A stretch of DNA of 64,000 bases from DATAWK01 sp036267255 (GTDB lineage: Bacteria > Acidobacteriota > Terriglobia > Terriglobales > Acidobacteriaceae): NCBI GenBank assembly GCA_036267255.1, contig DATAWK010000031.1, forward strand, positions 62,001 through 126,000. The letters run 5' to 3'. The notes beneath the pieces were generated by a model. That model did not search any database and was not told where the DNA came from. It saw nothing but the letters and a program-made list of their open reading frames with translations. Made by a program: the position numbers and the translations under genes. Below, in pieces: positions 9,117 to 18,081 of the stretch (within the stretch, counting starts at the first letter, position 1; every line of letters starts with the position of its first letter).

Positions 9117-9205
9117 GTTTCTCCCCAACTCACCATGTAAAGGGGCGAACCCCGTTGCAGCCATCACCGCCTGCAGGCAAAACTCCGCAGGCAAAAATCA
9201 AACCT

Positions 9206-10594
9206 TTATGCAGCGCTCCGCTCAAAGAGCAGATTCACTGTTTTGTCCCGACGTATTTGTTCTCGAATTCTAGCCAGCCCACCATCCTCCGTCAAACGTT
9301 TGCGCAGTGTCTCCAGAGGTTCCCTCGTCTGGTATGAGAGCAGTTGCAACTGGGTTTCCACCTCTTCCTCCGCCAGTTCTATATGCTCTAACTCCGCAAT
9401 CCGATCCAGAATCAACGAGCCTTTGACCTCGTTCAAGGCTGCATCCCGCTGCGCCGTGCGCAGGCGATCGAAGTCGAGTTTGCGCATCTGCTCCGTGGAC
9501 ATACCCTGGGCTGCCAAGGCACGCAGACCGCGATCCAGGCGGGCATCCACCTGTTGCTGCACCAGCGATTCCGGAATGGGAAACTGGAAGCGTTCCACCA
9601 TGGCGGTGATCAGCTTATCTTTGGCTTCGCCTTCCAGCCGACGACGTTTATCGTTGGCCATGTGCTCCCGCAGCTTTTCCTGAAAGAGAGCGATCGTCTC
9701 GTACTCACCCAATTGCTTGGCAAAAGCGTCATCCAGCTCGGGCAGAATCTTTTTCTGGATGGCCTTCACTTCCACGTCGTAGGCAACGCTCTTGCCAGCC
9801 AGACGGGGTTCGCTGAATTCAGCCGGATATGTCACTTCAAATTGCATCTGCTGGCCTACCGTTGCTCCACGCAGTGCACTGCTGAAGGCCTCGACCGTAT
9901 TGGTACCGCCGATTTCGACTGTGGCATCGTCGCCGTCGATGGGCTTGGGAATTTCTTCTTCCCCGCTGACCTGACCGTGAAAACGAATGACTGCAAAGTC
10001 GCCATCGGCCAACGGACGCTCTTCGGTGATGGGCTCCATCGTGGCATGCGAATCCTGGATGCGTGCCAGTTCCGCGTTGAACTCGTCGTCGGTCAGCGTT
10101 ACATCCGGGTGCTCTGTCTTGATCTCCTGGTAGCCGGTCACGTCCACTGCAGGCATGACTTCAAAGGCTGCCTCGAAGCGCATCGGCTCTCCATCCGCCA
10201 GATGCAGATTTGTCACCTGTGGCTGGGACACGGGCTGCAGCCCCTGCGTGTCCAGAGCTTTACGCAGATGTACCGGGAGCAATGCTTCCAGCACATCCTG
10301 ACGCAGGCCATCGGCAAACTTGGTGCGGATCACGGACTCAGGCACCTTGCCGGCACGAAAACCGGGAATACGTGCCATCGAGCGATATCGCTTTACGACT
10401 GAGGCATACTCGCGGCTTACTTCCTCCACTGGCACTTCCACCTGCACCTGCCGCGTGCACTCCGGGTTCAAAGCAGGCCCATGCTGATGCTCGTGGTCAT
10501 GCTCGTGGTCGTGGGTGGGTGCAGCAACGCCTTCCGCGGAAGCGGGTTGCTCGGGGGGATTCTGAGGGGTATCAACGATGTCTGTGGTGCTCAA
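9206..10594 (-). CDS. tig: trigger factor with His-rich N-terminal extension
   Basis: Trigger factor is the ribosome-bound chaperone and peptidyl-prolyl isomerase that meets nascent chains. The ribosome-binding signature appears as IPGFRAGKVPESVI, followed by the PPIase region (residues around 170-260) and the helical C-terminal chaperone domain. I chose the TTG at 10594 (462 residues), which has AAGG upstream. Before the ribosome-binding domain is a 45-residue extension. It contains six histidines at alternate positions from 28 to 38, interleaved with Asp, Glu and Gln. Such a stretch could bind metal, but that is inference. First gene of tig-clpP-clpX. Confidence 0.95.
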   Translation of the reverse strand: MSTTDIVDTPQNPPEQPASAEGVAAPTHDHEHDHEHQHGPALNPECTRQVQVEVPVEEVSREYASVVKRYRSMARIPGFRAGKVPESVIRTKFADGLRQDVLEALLPVHLRKALDTQGLQPVSQPQVTNLHLADGEPMRFEAAFEVMPAVDVTGYQEIKTEHPDVTLTDDEFNAELARIQDSHATMEPITEERPLADGDFAVIRFHGQVSGEEEIPKPIDGDDATVEIGGTNTVEAFSSALRGATVGQQMQFEVTYPAEFSEPRLAGKSVAYDVEVKAIQKKILPELDDAFAKQLGEYETIALFQEKLREHMANDKRRRLEGEAKDKLITAMVERFQFPIPESLVQQQVDARLDRGLRALAAQGMSTEQMRKLDFDRLRTAQRDAALNEVKGSLILDRIAELEHIELAEEEVETQLQLLSYQTREPLETLRKRLTEDGGLARIREQIRRDKTVNLLFERSAA

Positions 10595-10699
10595 AAGATT
10601 TGCCTTCCAGATAAGCGTATCGCGACTTTGGCAGCAAGAAAGGAGCACCTATTCAAGGCACACGCAACGCAGCCAAACCGCGTAAATGTTCTTCTCTTC

Positions 10700-10728
10700 A
10701 TGGTAGGGGCTTCCGCAGACCCGGTCAA
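10700..10728 (-). promoter_or_regulatory. candidate sigma-70 promoter for tig-clpP-clpX
   Basis: On the minus strand TTGACC (10728-10723) is followed after 17 bp by TACCAT (10705-10700). This lies about 105 bp upstream of the chosen tig start. The -35 is close to consensus, the -10 less so. Confidence 0.4.
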
Positions 10729-10763
10729 ACCGGAGAAGAGCCGAGACCCCCATAGAATCGAGG

Positions 10764-12002
10764 TTATTCCGTTGGGGTCGGCTGGCTCGGCTGAAAGAGT
10801 TGCAGGCTGACCTTCCAGGTAACGGTCCTTCCCGGCTCTACCGTCGCCATTCCTGTGTCTTGCCCCTCCCACTCTTTTCCGAAGGGATCGTTGTAATTGA
10901 ACTGCGGCTCAATCGCGACAAACGTCTTATTGATTGGCGAATAGGCCTGAAATGTCTTCACGAGCGGCGTCAATGCGGTAATCCGTACGCCATAATTCGC
11001 CGCAACATCGGTCAGATCGACCACGGTATCTCCATCCGCATTGGGTTGCAATTGAACAAAGGAGTCGTCCACCAGCACATTGGGTAGCGGAGCACCTTGC
11101 TCGGCAGTAAAGTCATACGGCGTATCGCGTACCGGCAGAAGCTTACCCGTGGGGAAAACCTCGTCGTAGTTGTTTACCTGAGCGCGCATCTCCGCAGGAA
11201 TATGCAGCCGGGCATTGGCGCGGTTGTGGCTGGGCAGCTCGTAATATGGGTGCCAGGAGATGCCGACCGGCTCCGCATCCTGGCCTGTATTCGTGGCATT
11301 CAAGGCAACGGTCACGGCATCGGCTTCGAGCGTTACATCGACCGTGACCTCGTTGTCGGAAAACCAGTGTCCGTCGGCCTTCAGGCGATATGTCGCTGTG
11401 GCCACCCCACCATCGCGCGTCGTCTTTGCATCGTAAGAGTCTGCCTTGGCGGCCAGCATCTGTCCGTGCATGGCAACTAATGGAGCGCCGGGATTTTTAC
11501 CATGCGTATTGGCTACCAGCGACACCGTACGTCCATGCCAGGTGGCCAATACAAACTTCTTGTCTTTCGAGAGTGGCCCGCAGATGCGATTCCCAAAGGG
11601 GAACAAGAGTGCCCCACCCATGCTATAGCTCATGTCGCCGTTAAAATCCTCGCCCTCGTCTGTCAGAATCTTCGCTGCATCCTGAAGCGACGGCGAAGCC
11701 AGCAGAGGCACTTCTCCCTTACCGGGCAGGAAAGCGGTAATTTGAAAGACATTCATTCCGCGACCGGGCAGCAAAGTCACGCTTAAAAATTCCGGATGCG
11801 TGCCATCGCCCGTGCGGCTTCGGCGCAGAACAATCACCTTCTGGCCGCCGATTTCAGGGAGTGTGAACGTCGCCGTGGGCTGCGGAATCGTAACGTCGGG
11901 TTGCGTCTGCTTTTCCTTGCAACCGTTGAGAAACAAAAGACTGACTCCTGTCACCAGCACGACCCATGCAGCGAAGGATGACAAGCGAAATATTGCCTTC
12001 AT
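10764..12002 (-). CDS. aldose 1-epimerase-like (mutarotase) lipoprotein
   Basis: This 412-residue protein has a galactose-mutarotase fold. Aldose 1-epimerases interconvert alpha and beta anomers of free sugars. The catalytic His is recognisable in SWHPYYELP, and family-like segments include GGALLFPFGNRI and FVAIEPQFNYNDPFG. A hydrophobic leader ending LFLNGC puts a lipobox cysteine at residue 28, so it is predicted to be a lipid-anchored periplasmic protein, unlike the cytoplasmic GalM of enterics. The ATG at 12002 has GGGAGGC at good spacing. It diverges from the uracil-DNA glycosylase gene. Sugar specificity is unknown, and the match to characterised GalM is remote in places. Confidence 0.85.
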   Translation of the reverse strand: MKAIFRLSSFAAWVVLVTGVSLLFLNGCKEKQTQPDVTIPQPTATFTLPEIGGQKVIVLRRSRTGDGTHPEFLSVTLLPGRGMNVFQITAFLPGKGEVPLLASPSLQDAAKILTDEGEDFNGDMSYSMGGALLFPFGNRICGPLSKDKKFVLATWHGRTVSLVANTHGKNPGAPLVAMHGQMLAAKADSYDAKTTRDGGVATATYRLKADGHWFSDNEVTVDVTLEADAVTVALNATNTGQDAEPVGISWHPYYELPSHNRANARLHIPAEMRAQVNNYDEVFPTGKLLPVRDTPYDFTAEQGAPLPNVLVDDSFVQLQPNADGDTVVDLTDVAANYGVRITALTPLVKTFQAYSPINKTFVAIEPQFNYNDPFGKEWEGQDTGMATVEPGRTVTWKVSLQLFQPSQPTPTE

Positions 12003-12102
12003 TCTGTTACGCCTCCCAATTTCCACATTTCCGCATCTCGATTTTTGCCACATCGCAACTCTACTGGCATTGCTCATCCCCATACAACGATACAATCTCC
12101 GC

Positions 12103-12816
12103 GTGATCGAAAAAGACAACCCTGCTGCGAAGATTTTGGCGGATTTCAACAACCGCTTGACTCTCTGCGAACGCTGCCCACGACTGCGCGAGTATTGCCG
12201 GGAAATCGGCCAGACAAAGCGACGTGCATACATGGACTGGGATTACTGGGCGCGGCCTGTACCCTCTTTTGGAGACCCGGCGGCACGCGTGCTGGTGGTC
12301 GGCCTGGCTCCGGGCGCGCATGGCTCCAACCGCACGGGAAGGCCCTTTACCGGGGATGGTTCGGGAGGATTTCTATACCCCGTATTGTATGAGGCCGGCT
12401 TTGCCTCGCAGCCACTGGCATACTCGCGCGACGATGGCATGCAACTCTACGACTTGTGGATCACGGCCGTGGTACGCTGCGCTCCACCGGGCAATAAGCC
12501 GCTGCCGGAAGAACAAAAAAACTGCGCACCATATCTGGATGAGGAAATTGCGTTGCTACGCAACCTGCGTGTGGTGGTGTGCCTGGGCAAGATCGCCTTC
12601 GACGGCTATACGATGCATCTGCAACGCACCGGGCAGATTGAAAGCCGCAAGGGATTGACCTTTGCACACGGTGCAGAATATACCGTCCCGGAGGGACGGC
12701 ATCTGATCGCGACCTATCATCCGTCGCTGCAAAATACGAACACCGGAAAGCTGACCCGCGCCATGTTTCTGAAGATTTTTCAGCGTGCGCGGGAGCTGGC
12801 GGAAACAAAGAGATAA
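12103..12816 (+). CDS. uracil-DNA glycosylase, family 5 (UdgB)
   Basis: This 237-residue protein matches family 5 uracil-DNA glycosylases, iron-sulfur enzymes that excise uracil and related bases. Motif 1 is GLAPGAHGSNRTGRPFTGDG; family 5 lacks the usual acidic residue here, as seen. Motif 2 is the HPS in ATYHPSLQNTN. Cysteines at 22, 25 and 32 plus later ones (VRCAPPG, KNCAPYL) could ligate the [4Fe-4S] cluster. The frame is open far upstream, but that part overlaps the divergent lipoprotein gene. The GTG at 12103 gives a normal length; there is no strong Shine-Dalgarno. Confidence 0.9.
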   Translation: MIEKDNPAAKILADFNNRLTLCERCPRLREYCREIGQTKRRAYMDWDYWARPVPSFGDPAARVLVVGLAPGAHGSNRTGRPFTGDGSGGFLYPVLYEAGFASQPLAYSRDDGMQLYDLWITAVVRCAPPGNKPLPEEQKNCAPYLDEEIALLRNLRVVVCLGKIAFDGYTMHLQRTGQIESRKGLTFAHGAEYTVPEGRHLIATYHPSLQNTNTGKLTRAMFLKIFQRARELAETKR

Positions 12817-12836
12817 GAATCCTGCGCAAAGACGGT

Positions 12837-15446
12837 TCAAGCCGTCAGCGCGGCCAGCAAAGCGTCGCGCAGCTGTTGCTGTACCTCCGACGACAGCTTG
12901 GCTCCATTCTGCGTTAGATAGAAGACATCAATGGCAACATCGCCTTCCGTGTCCACCAGGGCCACACCGATGTTGCATTGCTGTTGCGCAATCACCAGCG
13001 TGATGGCACGCAGCAGGCCGGGCATATCCTGGGCAACGATCTCGAGCACCGTGCTGTGCGTTGAAGAAGTATCATCGAACTCCAGACGCGTCGTCACCTG
13101 TGTTTTTGTAGGTTTTCTTTTGGATGTGTGGGCGCGGGCAGCCAACATTTTCTCGACAGCCACTTTTCTACTGACTACGTCGATCACATCGGTGCTGAAG
13201 CGCTGGTCTTCGCCTGGATTCAATTCCAGTGTGCGATAACGATCATGAAAGCGGAAAGTATCAATCACCACGTCGCCGTCGTTGGAAAAGGCATCGGCCT
13301 TCACAATGTCCATACCCCAGGCCATCAGCACTCCGGCAAGATCGGCAAACAGGAAGGCGCGATCACGCGTGACCACCGTACACTCCCACCAGCCGTTGGC
13401 GCGATGCAGCGCAACATCCGCCGGAGCTGTCGCCAGGCGCGTGGCCATCTGCCAGTGGTCGAGCACCTCCTTCGGTGCACGGGTACGCAGATAGCGCTGG
13501 GGCAGACCATCGAGAAAATGCTGAATGGAAGCGCGATCTCCCGGAGCCAATTCTCCAAGGCGCTGCATGGTTTCAGAATCGGCTACCCAGTGAATGCGAT
13601 CGTCATCCACACTGCGATCCATATAGTTGGACGTAGCAATGTAAAGTCGCCAGAGATTTTCAGCCTTCCAGGGTGTGAGCGCATCGGGATTGACCGACTG
13701 AATATCGGCATAGGTCAACAGACACAGCAGCCGAAGATCGTTTGGCGAGCCAACAACAGCAGCAAATGCTTTCACAGTTTCGGTGTCGAAGATATCCCGG
13801 CGCAACGCCTGCGACATTTCCAGATGATTGCGAATGAGGCGTAGCACGGCTTCGCGATCGGCAGTCTCCAACTGCAAACGATCCATGACTGCGGACGCTA
13901 CCAGAGCGCTCTGTTGGGTGTGTTCCCTGTCGCTGCGCGCTTTGCCTGTGTCATGCAGCAGTGCGGCCAGATAGAGCGGCGCCGGATCGTCCAGCTCGCG
14001 CAGAATTTCCCCGAAGCGCTTGGCCCACTCAACGTTTGGCTTACTTGTTGGCTCCGGATCTTCCAGGGCATGCAGGTTGGCGATTACCAGAAACGTATGT
14101 TCATCGACCGTGTAGCGATGATAGGCATCGCGCACCACCAGCGCATCCACCGCATGAAACTCGGGCAGGATCAGCTCGAGTATACCCAGAGCATGCATGG
14201 CATGCAGTGCCTGGGCTGCACCGGGCGCAATCAGAATGGTGTGCAGAAATTCCCACAGCTCCTGCCCCTCAGGCAAATGCTGAGCCAGCAGCGGAAGGCA
14301 CTCAGCCAGACGCCCTTCGGTCTCACGACTCAGCAGGAGATTGTGGCGTGCCATCAGCTCAAATATCTGCAGTACACGGTGCGGGTCACGGTAGTCCTCC
14401 GGCCCCTGCAAGACGATGCGGCCATTCTCGATGCGACAACCTTCCAGCGTGGTGCGCTTACGCCAGCGACGAATCTGGCTCAGGATGGTGGTACGACCTC
14501 CCGGCACCTCGTCCAGCATCTGCCGCGTGATCCAATCAATCGCACGCGCATGGCGAAAATACTGACGCATCCACAACGCGGTCGCCGTAGGCTCATGATG
14601 CTCCAGACCAAGGCCAATGGCAGCGGCTTCATCCTGCGCCTGCCAATAGAGCACGTTGTCATCACGATGGCTGCGGTAATGCAGGAAGCACCGGGCCGAC
14701 AGCAGAAACCGGTAGGCTGCGGAAGATTCATCGCGGCGCTCAGAGATGAGTTCGCTTTCGTAAGGAGTTCCTCCAGCGCGCGCTTTCTCCGGCAGTAACA
14801 TCGCCAGCCAACTGCAAGTGTGATAATCGCGCATGCCTCCGGGACCGTCTTTCAGATTGGGTTCCAGATGGAAGAGCGTGTCCTGATACTGCTTGTGCCG
14901 TTTGCCGGCAAGCTCGGCAATATGTTCCAGCAAGGGTTGCCGGCGACGCTCCAGCAGCGCGGGGATGCGTTCCTGGTCCAGCTGCGCAAAGAGTGCCGCA
15001 TCCCCTTCCAGGAAGCGGCGATCGAGCAGCGAGAGCGTAAATTCCGGGTTCTCGGCGCTAAGCCGTTCACACTCATCCAGAGTGCGTGTGGTGGCACTGA
15101 CGCGCAGGCCGATATCCCATAGCTCCTGACAGAAGCGCCGGATGACAACCTCATGACTGCCTTCCATGGAACTGTCCACACACAGGAAGAGCAAGTCGAT
15201 ATCGGAATAAGGAAAAAGCTGGCGACGTCCGTAGCCTCCAATAGCGGCCAGTGCAATTCCCCTGGGGCCGGTTTTATCGGAGGAGATGATTTCCAGCCAG
15301 AGCCGGTCCATCAGCGCATCGACACTATCGGCACGGCATCGAACGAGCGCGTGACCATCCTGCGTGCGAGCAAACTCCTGGCGGAGCGCTTCGACAGAAT
15401 GTTGATACTCGTCTCGCAGATTTCTACTGGAGGATTTGAGTGGCAT
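12837..15446 (-). CDS. glnD: bifunctional uridylyltransferase/uridylyl-removing enzyme GlnD
   Basis: GlnD is the primary nitrogen sensor: it uridylylates P-II when glutamine is low and deuridylylates it when glutamine is high. The N-terminal nucleotidyltransferase motif GGYGRRQLFPYSDIDLL carries the metal-binding Asp pair. The HD phosphohydrolase domain shows LLHDTGKARSDREH. Two ACT-like glutamine-binding domains follow at the C-terminus, ending at residue 869. I used the ATG at 15446; a TTG three codons earlier is possible. The gene is 70 bp downstream of glnB and follows amtB-glnB in the same direction, so sensor, signal protein and transporter are probably co-expressed. Confidence 0.96.
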   Translation of the reverse strand: MPLKSSSRNLRDEYQHSVEALRQEFARTQDGHALVRCRADSVDALMDRLWLEIISSDKTGPRGIALAAIGGYGRRQLFPYSDIDLLFLCVDSSMEGSHEVVIRRFCQELWDIGLRVSATTRTLDECERLSAENPEFTLSLLDRRFLEGDAALFAQLDQERIPALLERRRQPLLEHIAELAGKRHKQYQDTLFHLEPNLKDGPGGMRDYHTCSWLAMLLPEKARAGGTPYESELISERRDESSAAYRFLLSARCFLHYRSHRDDNVLYWQAQDEAAAIGLGLEHHEPTATALWMRQYFRHARAIDWITRQMLDEVPGGRTTILSQIRRWRKRTTLEGCRIENGRIVLQGPEDYRDPHRVLQIFELMARHNLLLSRETEGRLAECLPLLAQHLPEGQELWEFLHTILIAPGAAQALHAMHALGILELILPEFHAVDALVVRDAYHRYTVDEHTFLVIANLHALEDPEPTSKPNVEWAKRFGEILRELDDPAPLYLAALLHDTGKARSDREHTQQSALVASAVMDRLQLETADREAVLRLIRNHLEMSQALRRDIFDTETVKAFAAVVGSPNDLRLLCLLTYADIQSVNPDALTPWKAENLWRLYIATSNYMDRSVDDDRIHWVADSETMQRLGELAPGDRASIQHFLDGLPQRYLRTRAPKEVLDHWQMATRLATAPADVALHRANGWWECTVVTRDRAFLFADLAGVLMAWGMDIVKADAFSNDGDVVIDTFRFHDRYRTLELNPGEDQRFSTDVIDVVSRKVAVEKMLAARAHTSKRKPTKTQVTTRLEFDDTSSTHSTVLEIVAQDMPGLLRAITLVIAQQQCNIGVALVDTEGDVAIDVFYLTQNGAKLSSEVQQQLRDALLAALTA

Positions 15447-15516
15447 ATCTCTCAAACTTCCTTCCCCCGGCTCTGTTGTCGTACCAGTCTGCGATCAGCC
15501 GGGAACACAGGCCGGC

Positions 15517-15855
15517 TTAAAGCGCAGTTTCGCCGCGCTCATCGTTGCGTATGCGGATGGCCTCGTCGATCCGAGAAAGAAATATCTTGCCATCGCCGAT
15601 CTTCCCTGTTCGTGCCGCGGTGTTGATGGCCTGGACGGCGCGTTCCATCATGGCGTCGGAAACCACCAACTCCAGTTTGATTTTCGGCAGCACATCGATG
15701 GAATATTCCCGGCCGCGGTAAAACTCGGTATGGCCCTTTTGGCGCCCATGCCCGCGGGCTTCGATAATGGTCATGCCTTCGACGCCAATCTCCGTCAGCG
15801 CGTCTTTGACAGCATCCAGCTTCGATGGCTGCAATATGGCTTCGATCTTGTACAT
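15517..15855 (-). CDS. glnB: nitrogen regulatory protein P-II
   Basis: This 112-residue trimeric signal protein binds ATP/ADP and 2-oxoglutarate. The T-loop reads GHTEFYRGREYS with the uridylylation target Tyr51 present, so modification by the adjacent GlnD is expected. The B-loop TGKIGDGKIF is intact. Its place immediately downstream of amtB (84 bp) is typical of GlnK-type proteins that plug the ammonium channel. The name glnK would be equally defensible. Confidence 0.96.
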   Translation of the reverse strand: MYKIEAILQPSKLDAVKDALTEIGVEGMTIIEARGHGRQKGHTEFYRGREYSIDVLPKIKLELVVSDAMMERAVQAINTAARTGKIGDGKIFLSRIDEAIRIRNDERGETAL

Positions 15856-15939
15856 AAGCTCCGTTCCCTGATCCCGATTGTGATTGTAGTGCGTTCCCGA
15901 TTGCAGATTTCTGCGCGCCGCCTATAGCCAGGACAGCTC

Positions 15940-17418
15940 TCAGGATGGAGCAATCTCCCAATCGTAACCTTCTTCGCCATGCTGGGAAATATCCAATCCT
16001 TCCTGCTCATACTCTACGGCTACACGCAGGCCGATAACGAGATCGACAAACTTGAGAAGCAGAAGGGTTCCAACGATGGAAATCACCCAGGCAATTGCCA
16101 CTCCCACGCATTGATTCAGCAATTGGTGCGGATTGCCTTCCAGCGCTCCGGAGGGTAGCGTGGCGCCTCGCGCATTCTTAAAGATAGGATTCACAGCACT
16201 CGATGCAAAAACACCCGTCAGGAGCGCCCCAATGGTTCCACCCGCGCCGTGAACGCCAAAGGCATCCAGGGAATCGTCGTAACCGAACCAGTTCTTGACT
16301 TTGACAACCATAAAGAAACAGAAAAGCCCTGCTACGAGGCCAATAACAAGTGCCGGCATGGGGCTAACAAATCCCGCAGCCGGTGTGATGGCGACCAGAC
16401 CCGCTACAGCACCGGAGATGGCTCCCAAGGCACTGGGTTTCCCGTTACGCAGCCATTCCGCAACACTCCAGCTGCAGGCCGCTGCTGCTGCGCCAAACTG
16501 CGTAGCGACAAAGGCGCTGGTGGCCAGTGTTCCAGCGGAAAGCGCGCTGCCCGCATTAAAGCCGAACCAACCAACCCACAGCATGCAAGCCCCGATGAAG
16601 CTGAGCACCACACTGTGCGGCGGCATCGGCTCCTTAGGGTAGCCAACTCGCTTGCCCAGATAGAGAGCGCAGACCAGAGCGGACACACCCGACGTGACGT
16701 GTACAACGGTTCCACCGGCAAAATCAAGCGTAGGAAAACGCCCACCCAGCGAGGCATTCAGCAGGCCGCCTTTGCCCCAGACCATATGCGCCATTGGCGC
16801 ATAAACCACAATGGACCAGAGCAGCGTGAACAGCACCATGGCGCTGAACTTCATGCGTTCGGCAAAGGCACCCGAAATCAATGCCGGTGTGATAATGGCG
16901 AACATGAGCTGGTAGATCATGTACGTTTGCAGCGGAATCGTCGATGCATAAGCAGGATCAGGCGTGAGACCCACGCCATGCAAAAAAGCCTGATGCAGGC
17001 CGCCGATAAAGCTGTTCCCTGAACTGAAGCACAGACTGTACGTGACCAGCGCCCAAGCCACAGTAACAATTCCCATCAACGCGAAGCTGTGCATCATGGT
17101 GCTGAGTACATTTTTTTTGCGCACCAATCCGCCGTAAAAGAGTGCAAGCCCGGGGCCGGTCATCATTAAAACAAGCGCGGCGCTGACCAGCATCCAACCG
17201 TTATCGGCTGACAACTGCGCCTGCGCAACTGCCTGATCCAGTCGAGCAAGATGGTCTTGCACGCTTTGCTCTGTGGCCGGGGAACCGTTTGTAGAGACAG
17301 ATGTAGAGCCGGGTTGTGCAGTTCCCTGTGAGATTTGCTGCGCCAAAGCTGTTCCTGTAATCCCAGCAGGCATCAATATCGCTAAAAGAACAAAAGATCG
17401 AAACAAAATCCTATACAT
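15940..17418 (-). CDS. amtB: ammonium transporter (Amt family)
   Basis: This 492-residue polytopic inner-membrane ammonium channel begins with a cleavable-looking signal peptide (hydrophobic to about residue 26, ALAQQ). A roughly 50-residue Gln/Ser/Thr-rich periplasmic segment precedes the first of eleven expected transmembrane helices. Family landmarks are GPGLALFYGGLVRKKN, the conserved Asp in DFAGGTVVHVTSG, the FGVHGAGGTIGALLTG helix, and a short cytoplasmic tail after VAVEYEQEGLD that docks P-II in other systems. It is the first gene of amtB-glnB-glnD. Nitrogen control is expected, but I found no convincing sigma-54 (GG-N10-GC) site in the 371 bp upstream. Confidence 0.96.
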   Translation of the reverse strand: MYRILFRSFVLLAILMPAGITGTALAQQISQGTAQPGSTSVSTNGSPATEQSVQDHLARLDQAVAQAQLSADNGWMLVSAALVLMMTGPGLALFYGGLVRKKNVLSTMMHSFALMGIVTVAWALVTYSLCFSSGNSFIGGLHQAFLHGVGLTPDPAYASTIPLQTYMIYQLMFAIITPALISGAFAERMKFSAMVLFTLLWSIVVYAPMAHMVWGKGGLLNASLGGRFPTLDFAGGTVVHVTSGVSALVCALYLGKRVGYPKEPMPPHSVVLSFIGACMLWVGWFGFNAGSALSAGTLATSAFVATQFGAAAAACSWSVAEWLRNGKPSALGAISGAVAGLVAITPAAGFVSPMPALVIGLVAGLFCFFMVVKVKNWFGYDDSLDAFGVHGAGGTIGALLTGVFASSAVNPIFKNARGATLPSGALEGNPHQLLNQCVGVAIAWVISIVGTLLLLKFVDLVIGLRVAVEYEQEGLDISQHGEEGYDWEIAPS

Positions 17419-17789
17419 TTTGAATCAAATTCCTTCCTATTAAAACCTGCGGTTTGTCGCAATGCTGAAGGAACTCCGTGGCGCATCCGCAACGCAGCTG
17501 TTCGCTGCAAAACGGATATTCTGGCCAGTTCCAACGCGAAGAAATTTTTACTGCAACTGAGTCATTGAAGAGGTTGTTTCTTGATGAGAACCACTATCCT
17601 TACTTTGCCTGCAATCCAGGCATGGGTCGAATACAAAGTTTTTATTGTGGCTATTGATTCGATTTATCCGCCATGCGTTCGGGTGAGCAACATGGTTGCT
17701 TGATTGCCATCTCTGTTTTCGCGGGCGCGGAGACTATGCGCCGAGCGCAGGCCGGCGCAGGTTTCTGCTAAGATCAGAAAACAGTCTGA
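17419..17789. other. 371-bp intergenic region between amtB and tRNA-Gly
   Basis: This stretch must hold the amtB promoter on the minus strand and the tRNA promoter on the plus strand. I see no convincing open reading frame, strong hairpin or sigma-54 site. Confidence 0.5.
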
Positions 17790-17864
17790 GCGGGAGTAGC
17801 TCAATGGTAGAGTAGCGGCTTCCCAAGCCGTTGGTTGCGGGTTCGATCCCCGTCTCCCGCTCCA
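17790..17864 (+). tRNA. tRNA-Gly (anticodon CCC)
   Basis: A complete cloverleaf can be folded: a 7-bp acceptor stem GCGGGAG/CTCCCGC, a D-arm with AATGGTAGA, an anticodon loop TTCCCAA giving anticodon CCC, and a T-arm with GGTTCGATCCC. The CCA end is encoded. It is a single tRNA with no tRNA neighbour, and I found no integrated element next to its 3' end. Confidence 0.97.
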
Positions 17865-18081
17865 CTTATGAGCATGTTTTCCATGATTTACCTGCGGTAT
17901 GGATACCACTCTCTGCCAAGCTGCAAGAGGCTTGAAATGTAGTGCAAAGACTACATGTTCCGCGATACTCTGCTATCGGCTGCATGCAGAAACTCCTGTT
18001 CTGGTTGGATGTTTGGCAATTGCCCGGCAAACTTGTTCGGAGCGCATATGAAACGTTCGCGGAGCATACCTTGAGGTGCGA

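Noticed and set aside
17419..17560. Possible sigma-54 promoter for amtB
   Set aside because: TGGCC and TTTTGCA occur, but the spacing does not meet GG-N10-GC.
17865..18081. Inverted repeat ATGTAGT/ACTACAT at 17937-17956 as an attachment site or regulator site next to tRNA-Gly
   Set aside because: Seven base pairs only, no integrase or mobile gene nearby, and no duplicate of the tRNA 3' end found.
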